Shown here in pieces: positions 22,319-30,318 of a DNA stretch of 31,395 nucleotides; the stretch's first letter is position 1, and each line of letters opens with the position of its first letter. This DNA comes from an uncultured Collinsella sp. (lineage in GTDB: Bacteria > Actinomycetota > Coriobacteriia > Coriobacteriales > Coriobacteriaceae), in NCBI GenBank assembly GCA_905209455.1, contig CAJLTA010000025.1, forward strand, positions 1-31,395, read 5' to 3'. Under the pieces are notes generated by a model. That model saw only the letters and a list, made by a program, of their open reading frames with translations. It was not told the origin of the DNA and made no database searches. The translations under genes and the position numbers were made by a program.

Positions 22319-23589
22319 TGGAACAGACCACGAACACCGCTGCTACCACCCTTGAGCAGGTCAATGCGATGCCGGCTGCCACTTGGGGTTGGCTCAAGAT
22401 GAACCAGACCAAGCTCGAGCTCTCTGACGAGCTTGCCGCCGCTCCCGCCGAGACCATTGAGGTTGAGGGCTTGGAAGAGCAGTTTGCTGGCGTGGCAGAC
22501 GCGTTCGACGCCGCCATGGACGCCATGGCCGAGCGCTTCCCCGAGCGCCGCGCCTCCGCCCCTGGCGATGCCGCCGACCGCGCCCGCATCACGCCCGAGA
22601 CCGAGCTTGACGTGCCCGCCACCTCCATCTACCAGGCCGGTGCCATCAAGCTCGAGGAGGAGCTCTCCCCTGCTGAAGCCTTCGAGACCGGCATGGGCGA
22701 GGCTGCCTACACCTACTTGGCCGACCACGCCACCAAGCGCATCGTCATCGATGTGCCCGCATACCAGCACGCCACGGTTACCGTGCACGTGAGTGGCGTC
22801 GACACTGCCGCGGCCATCGCCGCCATCGATGTCGTCGCCCGTCCGCAGGCAACGCTCGACCTGCGCATAGCCCTGGACTCCCCCGTTGCCGGCCAAGGCG
22901 TCGTGGGCTCCGTGCTACGCGTGTGTGCCCACGAGTACGCCACCGTCAACGTGACCTGCACGCAGACGCTCGACGATAGCTGGATCGCGCTCGACGACAC
23001 CGGCCTGTTCCTGGACGAGGGCGCGCGCGTCAACGTGCAGCACACCGTCCTGGGTGCCGGCGCCAGCGCCACCGGCCTTGCCGGCGACCTGCTGGGCGAT
23101 ACCGCCAAGGTCACCATCGATACTGACTACCTGGGCGCCCGCGAGCAGGTGCGCGACTTTAACTACGAGCTGCGCCACCGCGGTCGCAAGACCGAGTGCG
23201 AGATCGACGCCAACGGCGTGCTGACCGGCACGTCCAAGAAGGTCTACCGCGGCACCATCGACCTCGTGCACGGCTGCAAGGGTGCAACCGGCACCGAGCG
23301 CGAGACGGTGCTTTTGGCCAACAAGGGGGTCGACAACAAGACCGTCCCCGTCATCCTGTGCGACGAGGACGACGTCGCCGGCAACCACGGAGCCACCATC
23401 GGCCACGTCCGCGACGAGCAGCTGTTCTACCTCGCCTGCCGCGGCCTTGACCAAAACGCCGCCGAGGACCTGTTCGTCCGTGCCAAGCTGGAGGACGCCG
23501 CGCTTTCCGCCACCGACGAGCGCACCCGCGCCGCCGTCGTCCGCCTGGGCAACAACCTGATCGACAACTTTGAAGAGGAGCTCGCATGA
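22318..23589 (+). CDS. sufD: Fe-S cluster assembly protein SufD
   Basis: The product is 423 residues from the ATG at 22318, overlapping the sufB stop by one base. The N-terminal third (TWGWLKMNQTKLEL) is family-specific. The central beta-helix region is Ala/Val-rich. The C-terminal third has the SufB/D signature: FNYELRHRGRKTECEIDANGV, VYRGTIDLVHGCKG, then GNHGATIGHVRDEQLFYLACRGL, including the His typical of SufD. SufD pairs with SufB in the SufBC2D scaffold and is linked to iron acquisition. The gene ends in an ATGA overlap with sufS, so synthesis of the two is coupled. Confidence 0.95.
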   Translation: MEQTTNTAATTLEQVNAMPAATWGWLKMNQTKLELSDELAAAPAETIEVEGLEEQFAGVADAFDAAMDAMAERFPERRASAPGDAADRARITPETELDVPATSIYQAGAIKLEEELSPAEAFETGMGEAAYTYLADHATKRIVIDVPAYQHATVTVHVSGVDTAAAIAAIDVVARPQATLDLRIALDSPVAGQGVVGSVLRVCAHEYATVNVTCTQTLDDSWIALDDTGLFLDEGARVNVQHTVLGAGASATGLAGDLLGDTAKVTIDTDYLGAREQVRDFNYELRHRGRKTECEIDANGVLTGTSKKVYRGTIDLVHGCKGATGTERETVLLANKGVDNKTVPVILCDEDDVAGNHGATIGHVRDEQLFYLACRGLDQNAAEDLFVRAKLEDAALSATDERTRAAVVRLGNNLIDNFEEELA

Positions 23590-24911
23590 TCGACACCGAG
23601 CACGTTAAATGCGATACCTGTACCGCACCGGAGCCTATGGAGCTCGACGCCAGCGACGAGGCCTCGCGCGGCTGGCCTACCGTCGACATCGAGACCAATC
23701 CCTACAAGGCACAGTTCCCGCTGTTCCAGCAACACCCCGAGATCGCCTTCCTCGATAGTGCCGCCACCGCGCAGCGCCCTGCCTGCGTGCTCGACGCCGA
23801 GCGCGACTTCTATCAGCGCATGAACGCCAACCCCCTGCGTGGCCTGTACTCGCTGTCCGTCGAGGCCACCGACGCCATCGCGAAAGTCCGCCAGCAGATC
23901 GCCGACCTCATCGGTGCCTCACAGGCCAACGAGGTCGTCTTCACCCGCAACACGAGCGAGTCGCTCAACCTGGTCGCCAAGAGCTTTGCACCCACGGTGC
24001 TCGAGCCCGGTGACGAGGTCGTCATCACCATCATGGAGCACCACTCCAACCTGATTCCGTGGCAGCAGGTCTGCCGCGAGACCGGCGCCAAGCTCGTCTA
24101 CCTCTATCCCACCAAGACCGGCCAGCTCACCACCGAGGAGGTTCTGGCCAAGGTGGGACCCAAGACCAAGATCCTGGCCGTGGGTCAGGTCTCCAACGTG
24201 CTAGGAGTCGAGAACCCGGTCAAGAACCTCGGCAAGCTCGTGCACAAGTACGGCGGCTATCTGGTCGTCGACGGCGCGCAGTCGCTGCCGCACATGCCGG
24301 TCGATGTGGCCGACCTGGGCGCCGACTTCTTTGCCTTTAGCGCGCACAAGGCCATGGGCCCCATGGGCATCGGCGTGCTGTGGGGCAAGATGGACCTGCT
24401 CAACGCCATGCCGCCAGTGCTTACCGGCGGTGAGATGATCGATTCGGTCACCGAGCAGGACGCCGTCTGGGCGCCCGTTCCCGAGAAATTCGAGGCCGGC
24501 ACGCAGGACGCCGCCGGCATCTTCGCCACGGGTGCGGCACTCGACTACCTGGTCAACACCGTGGGTTACGAGAACATCCAGGCCCGCGAGCAGGCACTCG
24601 TCCACTATCTGATGGGCGAGCTCATGCAGCTCGACTTTATCCAGATCATCGGCTCCATCTATTGGGACAACCACCACGGCGTTGTGAGCTTTAACGTCAA
24701 GGGCATCCACCCGCACGACGTCGCGAGCATCATGGACATGGACGGCGTCTGCATACGCGCCGGCCACCACTGCGCGCAGCCGCTGCTCACATGGCTGGGC
24801 GTCGAGAACCTTGCCTGCTGCCGCGCCAGCGTGGCCTTCTACAACGACAAGGCCGACATCGACAAGTTCATCGCCGGCCTGCATCACGTTTGGAGCACGT
24901 TCAATGGGTAA
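23586..24911 (+). CDS. sufS: SufS-type cysteine desulfurase
   Basis: The product is 441 residues from the ATG at 23586, overlapping the sufD stop by four bases. It is a PLP-dependent class V aminotransferase fold of group II. It has LDSAATAQRP (56-65), TRNTSESLN (120-128), EHHSN with H153, VVDGAQ with D229 and Q232, the PLP lysine K255 in FSAHKAMGPMG, and catalytic C396 in RAGHHCAQP. It removes sulfur from cysteine and passes it to SufU as persulfide. Compared with the usual 405-410 residues it carries about 35 extra at the N-terminus, including a C-x2-C at 9 and 12. An internal ATG at residue 18 could be an alternative start, but the overlap favours the first. Confidence 0.95.
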   Translation: MIDTEHVKCDTCTAPEPMELDASDEASRGWPTVDIETNPYKAQFPLFQQHPEIAFLDSAATAQRPACVLDAERDFYQRMNANPLRGLYSLSVEATDAIAKVRQQIADLIGASQANEVVFTRNTSESLNLVAKSFAPTVLEPGDEVVITIMEHHSNLIPWQQVCRETGAKLVYLYPTKTGQLTTEEVLAKVGPKTKILAVGQVSNVLGVENPVKNLGKLVHKYGGYLVVDGAQSLPHMPVDVADLGADFFAFSAHKAMGPMGIGVLWGKMDLLNAMPPVLTGGEMIDSVTEQDAVWAPVPEKFEAGTQDAAGIFATGAALDYLVNTVGYENIQAREQALVHYLMGELMQLDFIQIIGSIYWDNHHGVVSFNVKGIHPHDVASIMDMDGVCIRAGHHCAQPLLTWLGVENLACCRASVAFYNDKADIDKFIAGLHHVWSTFNG

Positions 24912-25338
24912 TCTGTACACCTCCACCACATTTATGGAGCACAACTCGCACCCCGACTATAAGTATGAGATGGATGCTCCCACGCACGAGCACGACGGCA
25001 TCAACCCCAGCTGCGGCGACGAGCTCACCTTGCAGCTGCGCGTCGAGAACGGCGTGATCGAGGAGGCCTCCTTTACCGGCCACGGCTGCGCCATCAGTCA
25101 GGCCAGCGCCGACATCATGGCCGACCTCATCACCGGCGAGACCGTCGAGGAAGCTCGCCGCCTAGCAGAGCTCTTCCTTGCCATGATCCGCGGCGAGAAG
25201 CTCTCCGAGGAGGACCTGGAAGACCTGGACGAAGCCGCCCAGCTCCAGGACATCTCGCACATGCCCGCCCGCGTCAAATGCGCCGAGCTCGCCTGGCGCA
25301 CCCTCGACGGCATTCTCACGGGACATAATAATCAGTAG
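24904..25338 (+). CDS. sufU: SufU-type sulfur transfer / scaffold protein
   Basis: The ATG at 24904 (MGNLYTSTTFMEH) overlaps the sufS end by eight bases. The product is 144 residues. It has the IscU/SufU fold with the three conserved cysteines: NPSCGDE (C37 region), GHGCAISQAS and ARVKCAELAW near the C-terminus. The insertion between the second and third Cys (LSEEDLEDLDEAAQL) is typical of SufU rather than IscU. In Gram-positive bacteria SufU binds zinc and accepts sulfur from SufS, passing it to SufBCD. It is the last gene of the operon, followed by a strong terminator. Confidence 0.95.
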   Translation: MGNLYTSTTFMEHNSHPDYKYEMDAPTHEHDGINPSCGDELTLQLRVENGVIEEASFTGHGCAISQASADIMADLITGETVEEARRLAELFLAMIRGEKLSEEDLEDLDEAAQLQDISHMPARVKCAELAWRTLDGILTGHNNQ

Positions 25339-25348
25339 TATTTATCCC

Positions 25349-25408
25349 AAATCTTAAGATTTTTGTTGGCCGAATCGCTTGACAAGAGCGGTTCGGCCAT
25401 TTTCTATT
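25349..25408 (+). terminator. Terminator of the suf operon
   Basis: A 12-bp stem with one G-T pair (25368-25379 with 25387-25398) has a seven-base loop and is followed by ATTTTCTATT. Just upstream is the perfect 14-bp palindrome AAATCTTAAGATTT (25349-25362). The stop codon of the convergent transposase gene (25404-25406) lies inside the T-rich tail. Confidence 0.85.
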
Positions 25409-26213
25409 CCGAGAGCTCAGCCTGTGCCTTCACCCGCGCATAAGCGCGCACGATACGAGAGACGGTACTTTTGCCAATCCCCGTATACCGCTCAATCTGA
25501 CGCACCGTAAAACCGGCATCGTGCAATCCAAGAATAACGATGTTGCGCTGCGCCGACGGTGTGGCTTTAACCCCGTTGAGCTTAACCCCGAGCCCCTTCG
25601 ACAACTTGTCGGCAAAGGCTCGCCGCTCCCACTCCGTCTCTTCTAGATCGGGCATCGCCGGCTCGCAGCCGTCGGGCGTCGAAAGCGAATAGGCAATAAA
25701 GGCCTTGGCGGAACCAAAAAGCTCAAGCACGCAAGAAGGATCAGAAAATCCCCTCGCGACATCAGCCGCGTCACCGTCGTAAGCGCGCAAATGCTCGGCA
25801 AAGCTGCTCCAGGGATAACGCTCGATTAAGCTGATGCCCGCCTCCTGCGGATCGGCGTGTACGGAGCGAATAGCCTCCATCACCTGCCAGTCGGTATCGA
25901 GCGAGCGCCGGTCAAAACGGTTCTGGAACAGATGGCCTGTGCGCCTCGTGCGTTTATTGAACCGCCGCGCGTACGTCAAAAGCAGTCGGTGCATCGCCGC
26001 GCTCATCCTGTCCTCGTAATCTGCAAGCACCAAATGCACGTGATTGCCCATAAGGCACCAGGCGATAACCGTCACGCCCGCCTCGCGGCAGCACTCGCGC
26101 ATCAGCTCCAAAAACTCCCGCCGGTCTTCATCGCCCTCAAAGATGAGCTGTTTGCCCGCACCGCGAGCACAGACATGGTAAAAGCCCGTAACCGTTCTCC
26201 AAACGCGCTGCAT
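25404..26213 (-). CDS. REP-associated tyrosine transposase (RAYT, Y1/HUH family) with C-terminal helix-turn-helix
   Basis: I chose the ATG at 26213 (MQRVWRTVTGFYHV), with AAGGGAG just upstream. The frame is open from 26426 but that extension is not protein-like. The product is 269 residues. The HUH motif is GNHVHLVL (H58, H60) and the catalytic Tyr is Y81 in LTYARRFNKR, followed by GHLFQNRFDRR and the YPWSSF segment typical of RAYT proteins. The last 35 residues form a helix-turn-helix (TVRQIERYTGIGKSTVSRIV). RAYTs nick single-stranded DNA at REP hairpins and are usually single-copy domesticated genes rather than mobile insertion sequences. No insertion-sequence ends or target duplications are visible around it. 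It sits between the suf operon and the GGGtGRT pair. Confidence 0.87.
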   Translation of the reverse strand: MQRVWRTVTGFYHVCARGAGKQLIFEGDEDRREFLELMRECCREAGVTVIAWCLMGNHVHLVLADYEDRMSAAMHRLLLTYARRFNKRTRRTGHLFQNRFDRRSLDTDWQVMEAIRSVHADPQEAGISLIERYPWSSFAEHLRAYDGDAADVARGFSDPSCVLELFGSAKAFIAYSLSTPDGCEPAMPDLEETEWERRAFADKLSKGLGVKLNGVKATPSAQRNIVILGLHDAGFTVRQIERYTGIGKSTVSRIVRAYARVKAQAELSE

Positions 26214-26616
26214 GGCGCTCCCTTCGCCGGGATCTGCTTGCCATCCAATACAGCACGATTGAAGCGTGCCATCAAAACATTCACGCAAAACAATACACTC
26301 GCGCGGCAAAAGGCAGTAAACAGGCGGCGAACGGCACCGTTGCAACAGGTCAACCCCCGCAACGCTTACAAGAGCCGACCAAAAGCTTGCCCAAGACGGA
26401 CCCCCTCTATGGAAGTTCGCGACCACAGAACATAGAGTTAAACCGTTTCAATTAAAACTTCCAGACTTCTCGCTACGAAAACTGAGCCGTTCGCCGAATA
26501 TTCCGTGCATTTCGCGGTATTATAGGGGCTGCATGTCATGTCCCTTTCGAAGGGTCGCCCGGCAATCGCCAGCCACGACCCCCAGACGGGACGCCAACAC
26601 GATAGAGAGGAGAGGC
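26214..26616. other. Intergenic region between the RAYT gene and the GGGtGRT pair
   Basis: A gap of about 400 bases. The part next to the RAYT gene is open in the RAYT frame but shows no protein-like pattern. Near 26518-26523 a TATTAT box could be the -10 of the downstream pair, but no clear -35 stands 16-18 bases before it. The leader from there to the start is about 90 bases and holds no obvious riboswitch. Confidence 0.4.
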
Positions 26617-27351
26617 ATGCAGTACTCACAGGAAGTGGAGAACATGTGCCCCGTTGCCAAGGGTGCATACCACGGCCCCGCACCCATCCCCGAGGAGGGC
26701 AAGTGGGTCCAGGCTAAGGAGATTTCCGACATCTCCGGTCTTACGCACGGTGTGGGTTGGTGCGCACCTCAGCAGGGCGCCTGCAAGCTCACGCTGAACG
26801 TCAAGGACGGCATCATCGAGGAGGCCCTCGTTGAGACCATCGGCTGCTCGGGTATGACCCACTCTGCCGCCATGGCTTCCGAGATCCTTCCCGGTAAGAC
26901 CATCCTCGAGGCCCTCAACACCGACCTCGTCTGCGACGCCATCAACGTTGCTATGCGCGAGATCTTCCTGCAGATCGTTTACGGCCGCAGCCAGACCGCG
27001 TTCTCCGAGGGCGGCCTGCCCGTGGGCGCCTCCCTCGACGACCTCGGCAAGGGCCTTCGCTCCCAGGTCGGCACCATGTTCGGTACCAAGGCCAAGGGCG
27101 CTCGTTACCTCGAGCTCGCTCAGGGTTACGTCACCCGCATGGCTCTCAACGACAAGAACGAGATCATCGCGTTCGAGTTCCTGAACCTCGGTAAGTTCAC
27201 CGACGCCGTCAAGGCCGGCAAGACCCCCGAGGAGGCCATCGCTGGCGCTATGGGCCACTATGGTCAGTGGGAGAACGCTGCCAAGTACATCGACCCGCGC
27301 ACCGACGAGGAGACCCACTCCGTCGCCAGCGTGTTCCCGGTTCACGAGTAG
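26617..27351 (+). CDS. IscU/NifU-like iron-sulfur scaffold protein paired with GGGtGRT
   Basis: The ATG at 26617 (MQYSQEVENMCP) follows AGAGGAGAGG. The product is 244 residues. Residues 45-120 resemble the IscU/SufU fold: GWCAPQQGACKLTLNVKDG, then IIEEALVETIGCSGMTHSAAMASEIL, which parallels the VIEEASFTGHGCAISQASADIM of SufU in this window. Cys 49, 56, 77 and 106 are candidate ligands. The remaining 120 residues (from about 125) are specific to this family and not recognised. It is 18 bases upstream of the GGGtGRT gene and surely cotranscribed. A role in metal or cluster handling is inferred from the fold; the actual client is unknown. Codon use is strongly biased, suggesting high expression. 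Confidence 0.85.
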   Translation: MQYSQEVENMCPVAKGAYHGPAPIPEEGKWVQAKEISDISGLTHGVGWCAPQQGACKLTLNVKDGIIEEALVETIGCSGMTHSAAMASEILPGKTILEALNTDLVCDAINVAMREIFLQIVYGRSQTAFSEGGLPVGASLDDLGKGLRSQVGTMFGTKAKGARYLELAQGYVTRMALNDKNEIIAFEFLNLGKFTDAVKAGKTPEEAIAGAMGHYGQWENAAKYIDPRTDEETHSVASVFPVHE

Positions 27352-27369
27352 AAAGGGAGGGAAATAACT

Positions 27370-28374
27370 ATGACTGTTACGTTCGAAGGTTACGAGCGCC
27401 GCGCTGACAAGATCAACAAGTGCCTCGCCGACAACGGCATCGCCTCCCTCGAGGAAGCTCTGCAGATCTGCACCGACAAGGGCTTCAACCCGCGTGAGAT
27501 CGTCAACAACACCCAGTCCATCGCCTTCCAGAACGCCGAGTGGGCCTACACCCTCGGCTGCGCTCTCGCTGTCAAGCGTGGCGCCAAGACTGCTTCTGAG
27601 GCTGCCGCCATCATCGGCGAGGGCATCCAGGCTTTCACCGTTCCCGGCTCCGTCGCCGAGGACCGCAAGGTCGGTCTGGGCCACGGTAACCTGGGCGCCA
27701 TGCTGCTCTCCGACGACACCGAGTGCTTCGCCTTCCTGGCTGGCCATGAGTCCTTCGCTGCCGCCGAGGGCGCTATCGGCCTGGCTCTGAACGCCAACAA
27801 GGCTCGTAAGAAGCCGCTGCGCGTTATCCTCAACGGTCTGGGCAAGGACGCCGCTCAGATTATCGCCCGCATCAACGGCTTCACCTACGTGAAGACCCAG
27901 TTCGACTACTTCACGGGCGAGCTCAAGGTCGTCGAGACCATCCCCTACTCCGATGGTCCCCGCGCCGCCGTCAACTGCTACGGCGCCGACGACGTCCGCG
28001 AGGGCGTTGCCATCATGTGGCACGAGAACGTCGACATCTCGATCACCGGCAACTCCACCAACCCGACGCGCTTCCAGCACCCCGTCGCTGGCACCTACAA
28101 GAAGGAGCGCCTCGAGGCTGGCAAGAAGTACTTCTCCGTCGCTTCTGGTGGCGGCACTGGCCGTACCCTGCACCCGGACAACATGGGCGCCGGCCCTGCC
28201 TCTTACGGCATGACCGACACCATGGGCCGTATGCACTCCGACGCCCAGTTCGCCGGTTCTTCCTCCGTGCCTGCGCACGTCGACATGATGGGTCTCATCG
28301 GCATGGGCAACAACCCCATGGTCGGTGCCACCGTCGCCTGCGCTGTCGCCGTCGAGGAGGCCCTCAAGGCCTAA
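27370..28374 (+). CDS. GGGtGRT family protein
   Basis: The product is 334 residues from the ATG at 27370, with AGGGAGG upstream. It carries the motif that names the family, GGGTGRT (260-266), within a glycine-rich stretch. Other notable segments are GLGHGNLGAMLLSDDTECFAFLAGHESFA (102-130), NGLGKDAAQIIARI and a Gly/Met-rich C-terminus (MGLIGMGNNPMVGATVACAVAVEE). There is no signal peptide. Cys occur at 18, 34, 64, 119, 203 and 324. The family is widespread in anaerobes and is found with the IscU-like protein, as here; its biochemical function is not established to my knowledge. It ends the two-gene operon, followed by a strong terminator. Codon bias again suggests abundance. Confidence 0.92.
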   Translation: MTVTFEGYERRADKINKCLADNGIASLEEALQICTDKGFNPREIVNNTQSIAFQNAEWAYTLGCALAVKRGAKTASEAAAIIGEGIQAFTVPGSVAEDRKVGLGHGNLGAMLLSDDTECFAFLAGHESFAAAEGAIGLALNANKARKKPLRVILNGLGKDAAQIIARINGFTYVKTQFDYFTGELKVVETIPYSDGPRAAVNCYGADDVREGVAIMWHENVDISITGNSTNPTRFQHPVAGTYKKERLEAGKKYFSVASGGGTGRTLHPDNMGAGPASYGMTDTMGRMHSDAQFAGSSSVPAHVDMMGLIGMGNNPMVGATVACAVAVEEALKA

Positions 28375-28409
28375 TCGCGCCCGCGCGATGCTCGTATAGT
28401 TGAGCTTTG

Positions 28410-28446
28410 GAGCCGCTACCCACCCGGGTAGCGGCTCTTTTTGTTT
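28410..28446 (+). terminator. Strong rho-independent terminator after the GGGtGRT gene
   Basis: A perfect 12-bp stem (GAGCCGCTACCC, 28410-28421, with its complement at 28426-28437) has an ACCC tetraloop and is followed by TTTTTTGTTT. It is 35 bases beyond the stop. Confidence 0.95.
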
Positions 28447-28630
28447 GCGCTGGCGCAGGGTAGCTAATGCCGATATATCAGCTGGGGCGAAATGCAAGAT
28501 GTGATGAGATGGAGCGTCAGAGCGTCCATGACGCCCACCTGCCATATTTGCCCTTTACCGATTTGCCGGGTCTTTGCGGCCCCATTGCCGATCACCCGTG
28601 CGACAATGCGCCGGACGAGAAAGGAATCCG

Positions 28631-30157
28631 ATGGAATCGACTGATGTACTGGTAATTGGATCTGGCATTGCGGGCCTTTGTGCCGCCATCGAAGCGGCAC
28701 GCACGGGTGCAACCGTCACTGTGGCAAGCGCCGGCAAGACCATGAGTGGATCGAGCTTCTTCCCGGGTACCTGGGGCCTCGGCCTCATCGGTCCCGTCGA
28801 CGAAGACGACGAGCAGGACCTCATCGACACCATCCTGGCCGTCGGCGGCGGCGTTGCCGACCCCGAACTCGTCCAAACGTTCGTCCACGGCATTCCCCAA
28901 GCGATTGACTGGCTCGAGCAAGACCTGGGCGTTGAGCTCCAGCGTCCGCAAAGCGCCAAGAGTGCTCAACAAAAGCAATTTATCCCCTGCTTTGACCACA
29001 AGACGCGCATGTGGCGCGGCCTCACCCGCAAGCCCCTTGAGGACGCTCTGACGACCTGGATCGAGTCGCTCGGCATTCGCCTGCTCCCCCGCCATGAGCT
29101 TATCGACCTTGTTGAGGACACGAACGGCAGAATAACCGGAACCGTACTCTACGACCTTACCGAAAATCGAATCGTGCCCTTTGCTGCCAAGGCCACGATC
29201 ATCGCAGCCGGTGGCACAGGCGGCCTGTTCGAGCGCAGCCTTACGTCGGCTGATGTGCTCAGCTCCTCGCAGGCCATCGCACTGGCGCACGGCGCAACAC
29301 TTACTAATATAGAGTTCATGCAGATGATGCCCGGCTTCATCGAGCCCAGGCGTAACTTGGTCTTCAACGAGAAAACCTGGCGCTACGTGCATGTAGACCA
29401 GCCGGTAGATATTGCCGACGACAAGCTGAACGACCTGCTCGAGCAGCGCTCTGGATATGGTCCCTTCACGTCACGCTTGGCCTCCCGCGCTATCGATCTC
29501 GTCATCGATCAGGCAGGTGTCGAAGGCCTGGCACTCCACTACGACTTCCCCCGCGAGGATGTCCCAGAGTTTGTGCAGACCTTTGCCACCTGGCTGCAAG
29601 ACGAGCACGGCATCGCGCCGACCGACGAGATGCGCGTTGCGATGTATGCCCACGCCGCTAACGGCGGCATCAAGATCGATAAGACCGCGCACACGGGCGT
29701 TGAGGGCCTCTACGCTTGCGGCGAGGCGACAGGCGGCATGCACGGCGCCGACCGCATTGGTGGCTTGTCAAGCGCCAACGGCATCGTGTTCGGGCGCGTC
29801 GCGGGCGCATCGGCAGCCCTTGCAGCGCAGAAGGAGCCTGAGGCAGCCCTGAAGGCGGATATCACCCTCCCCCAGTACGGCATTGCCACAACAGATGCCG
29901 AACGCCTGACACACAGCCTTAGGCACACGATGAGCACCTATTGCATGATCAACAGGACCGAAACAGGCCTATCCGAGGCCCTGCAACAGCTTGAAAGCTT
30001 GCAAGACGAAGCCACGGCTCTAAATAAGCCACATGCCAACGACAGCGAAATCGCTGCCCTCGCCCGCCTGCAATCGCAGATTCGACTAGCACAGGAAATG
30101 GTCAAAGCCATGCGTAAGCGGACCGAAAGTCTCGGATCGCACTATCGAGCGGATTAA
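28631..30157 (+). CDS. FAD-binding oxidoreductase of the L-aspartate oxidase / fumarate reductase flavoprotein family
   Basis: I chose the ATG at 28631 (MESTDVLVIGSGIAGL), with AAAGGA upstream; a TTG at 28574 would add 19 unlikely residues. The product is 508 residues. The FAD-binding Rossmann motif is GSGIAG (10-15). AKATIIAAGGTGGLF (187-200) is the second dinucleotide-contact strand. TSRLASRAID (280-289) resembles the catalytic SRA segment. HAANGGIKID (341-350) and GLYACGEATGGMHGADRIGG (359-378) are the conserved C-terminal FAD-site motifs of NadB, SdhA and FrdA. The C-terminal 90 residues are helical as in this family. It may be a NadB-like enzyme making iminoaspartate, but no nadA or nadC is adjacent; a fumarate-reductase-like activity is the main alternative. 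It is a single-gene transcript. Confidence 0.82.
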   Translation: MESTDVLVIGSGIAGLCAAIEAARTGATVTVASAGKTMSGSSFFPGTWGLGLIGPVDEDDEQDLIDTILAVGGGVADPELVQTFVHGIPQAIDWLEQDLGVELQRPQSAKSAQQKQFIPCFDHKTRMWRGLTRKPLEDALTTWIESLGIRLLPRHELIDLVEDTNGRITGTVLYDLTENRIVPFAAKATIIAAGGTGGLFERSLTSADVLSSSQAIALAHGATLTNIEFMQMMPGFIEPRRNLVFNEKTWRYVHVDQPVDIADDKLNDLLEQRSGYGPFTSRLASRAIDLVIDQAGVEGLALHYDFPREDVPEFVQTFATWLQDEHGIAPTDEMRVAMYAHAANGGIKIDKTAHTGVEGLYACGEATGGMHGADRIGGLSSANGIVFGRVAGASAALAAQKEPEAALKADITLPQYGIATTDAERLTHSLRHTMSTYCMINRTETGLSEALQQLESLQDEATALNKPHANDSEIAALARLQSQIRLAQEMVKAMRKRTESLGSHYRAD

Positions 30158-30199
30158 ACCGGACACCTATCTAAAGCAGAACACAATCAATCGATATCC

Positions 30200-30235
30200 A
30201 TGGGCCCCGTGAGCTTGAAGCAGCACGGGGCCCAT
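30200..30235 (+). terminator. Perfect 12-bp hairpin after the flavoprotein gene (terminator-like, no T-run)
   Basis: ATGGGCCCCGTG (30200-30211) pairs with CACGGGGCCCAT (30224-30235) around a 12-base loop, 43 bases after the stop at 30157. No T-tract follows on either strand, so termination may be partial or rho-assisted. Confidence 0.6.
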
Positions 30236-30275
30236 TCGTGTCCGCACGACAGCGTATCCTTATTCTGAATATAGA

Positions 30276-30290
30276 GCGGGCAAAGCCCGC
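30276..30290 (+). promoter_or_regulatory. Short hairpin in the leader of the DinD-like gene
   Basis: GCGGGC (30276-30281), AAA, GCCCGC (30285-30290) form a tight hairpin 28 bases before the start at 30319. Just upstream is a TATTCTGAATATAG stretch that could be a promoter -10 region. No recognisable LexA box was seen. Confidence 0.4.
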
Positions 30291-30318
30291 ATAGAAAATA
30301 GACCAGCGAGGAGGAGAT

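Noticed and set aside
26214..26426. N-terminal extension of the RAYT protein
   Set aside because: The residues are not protein-like and the ATG at 26213 has its own AAGGGAG site followed by the usual family start.
26626..28545. A 639-codon open frame on the minus strand across the IscU-like and GGGtGRT genes
   Set aside because: The plus-strand proteins have recognisable families, ribosome-binding sites and a terminator. The antisense frame is an artefact of strong GC-rich codon bias; its product is low-complexity Gly/Val/Leu/Asp.
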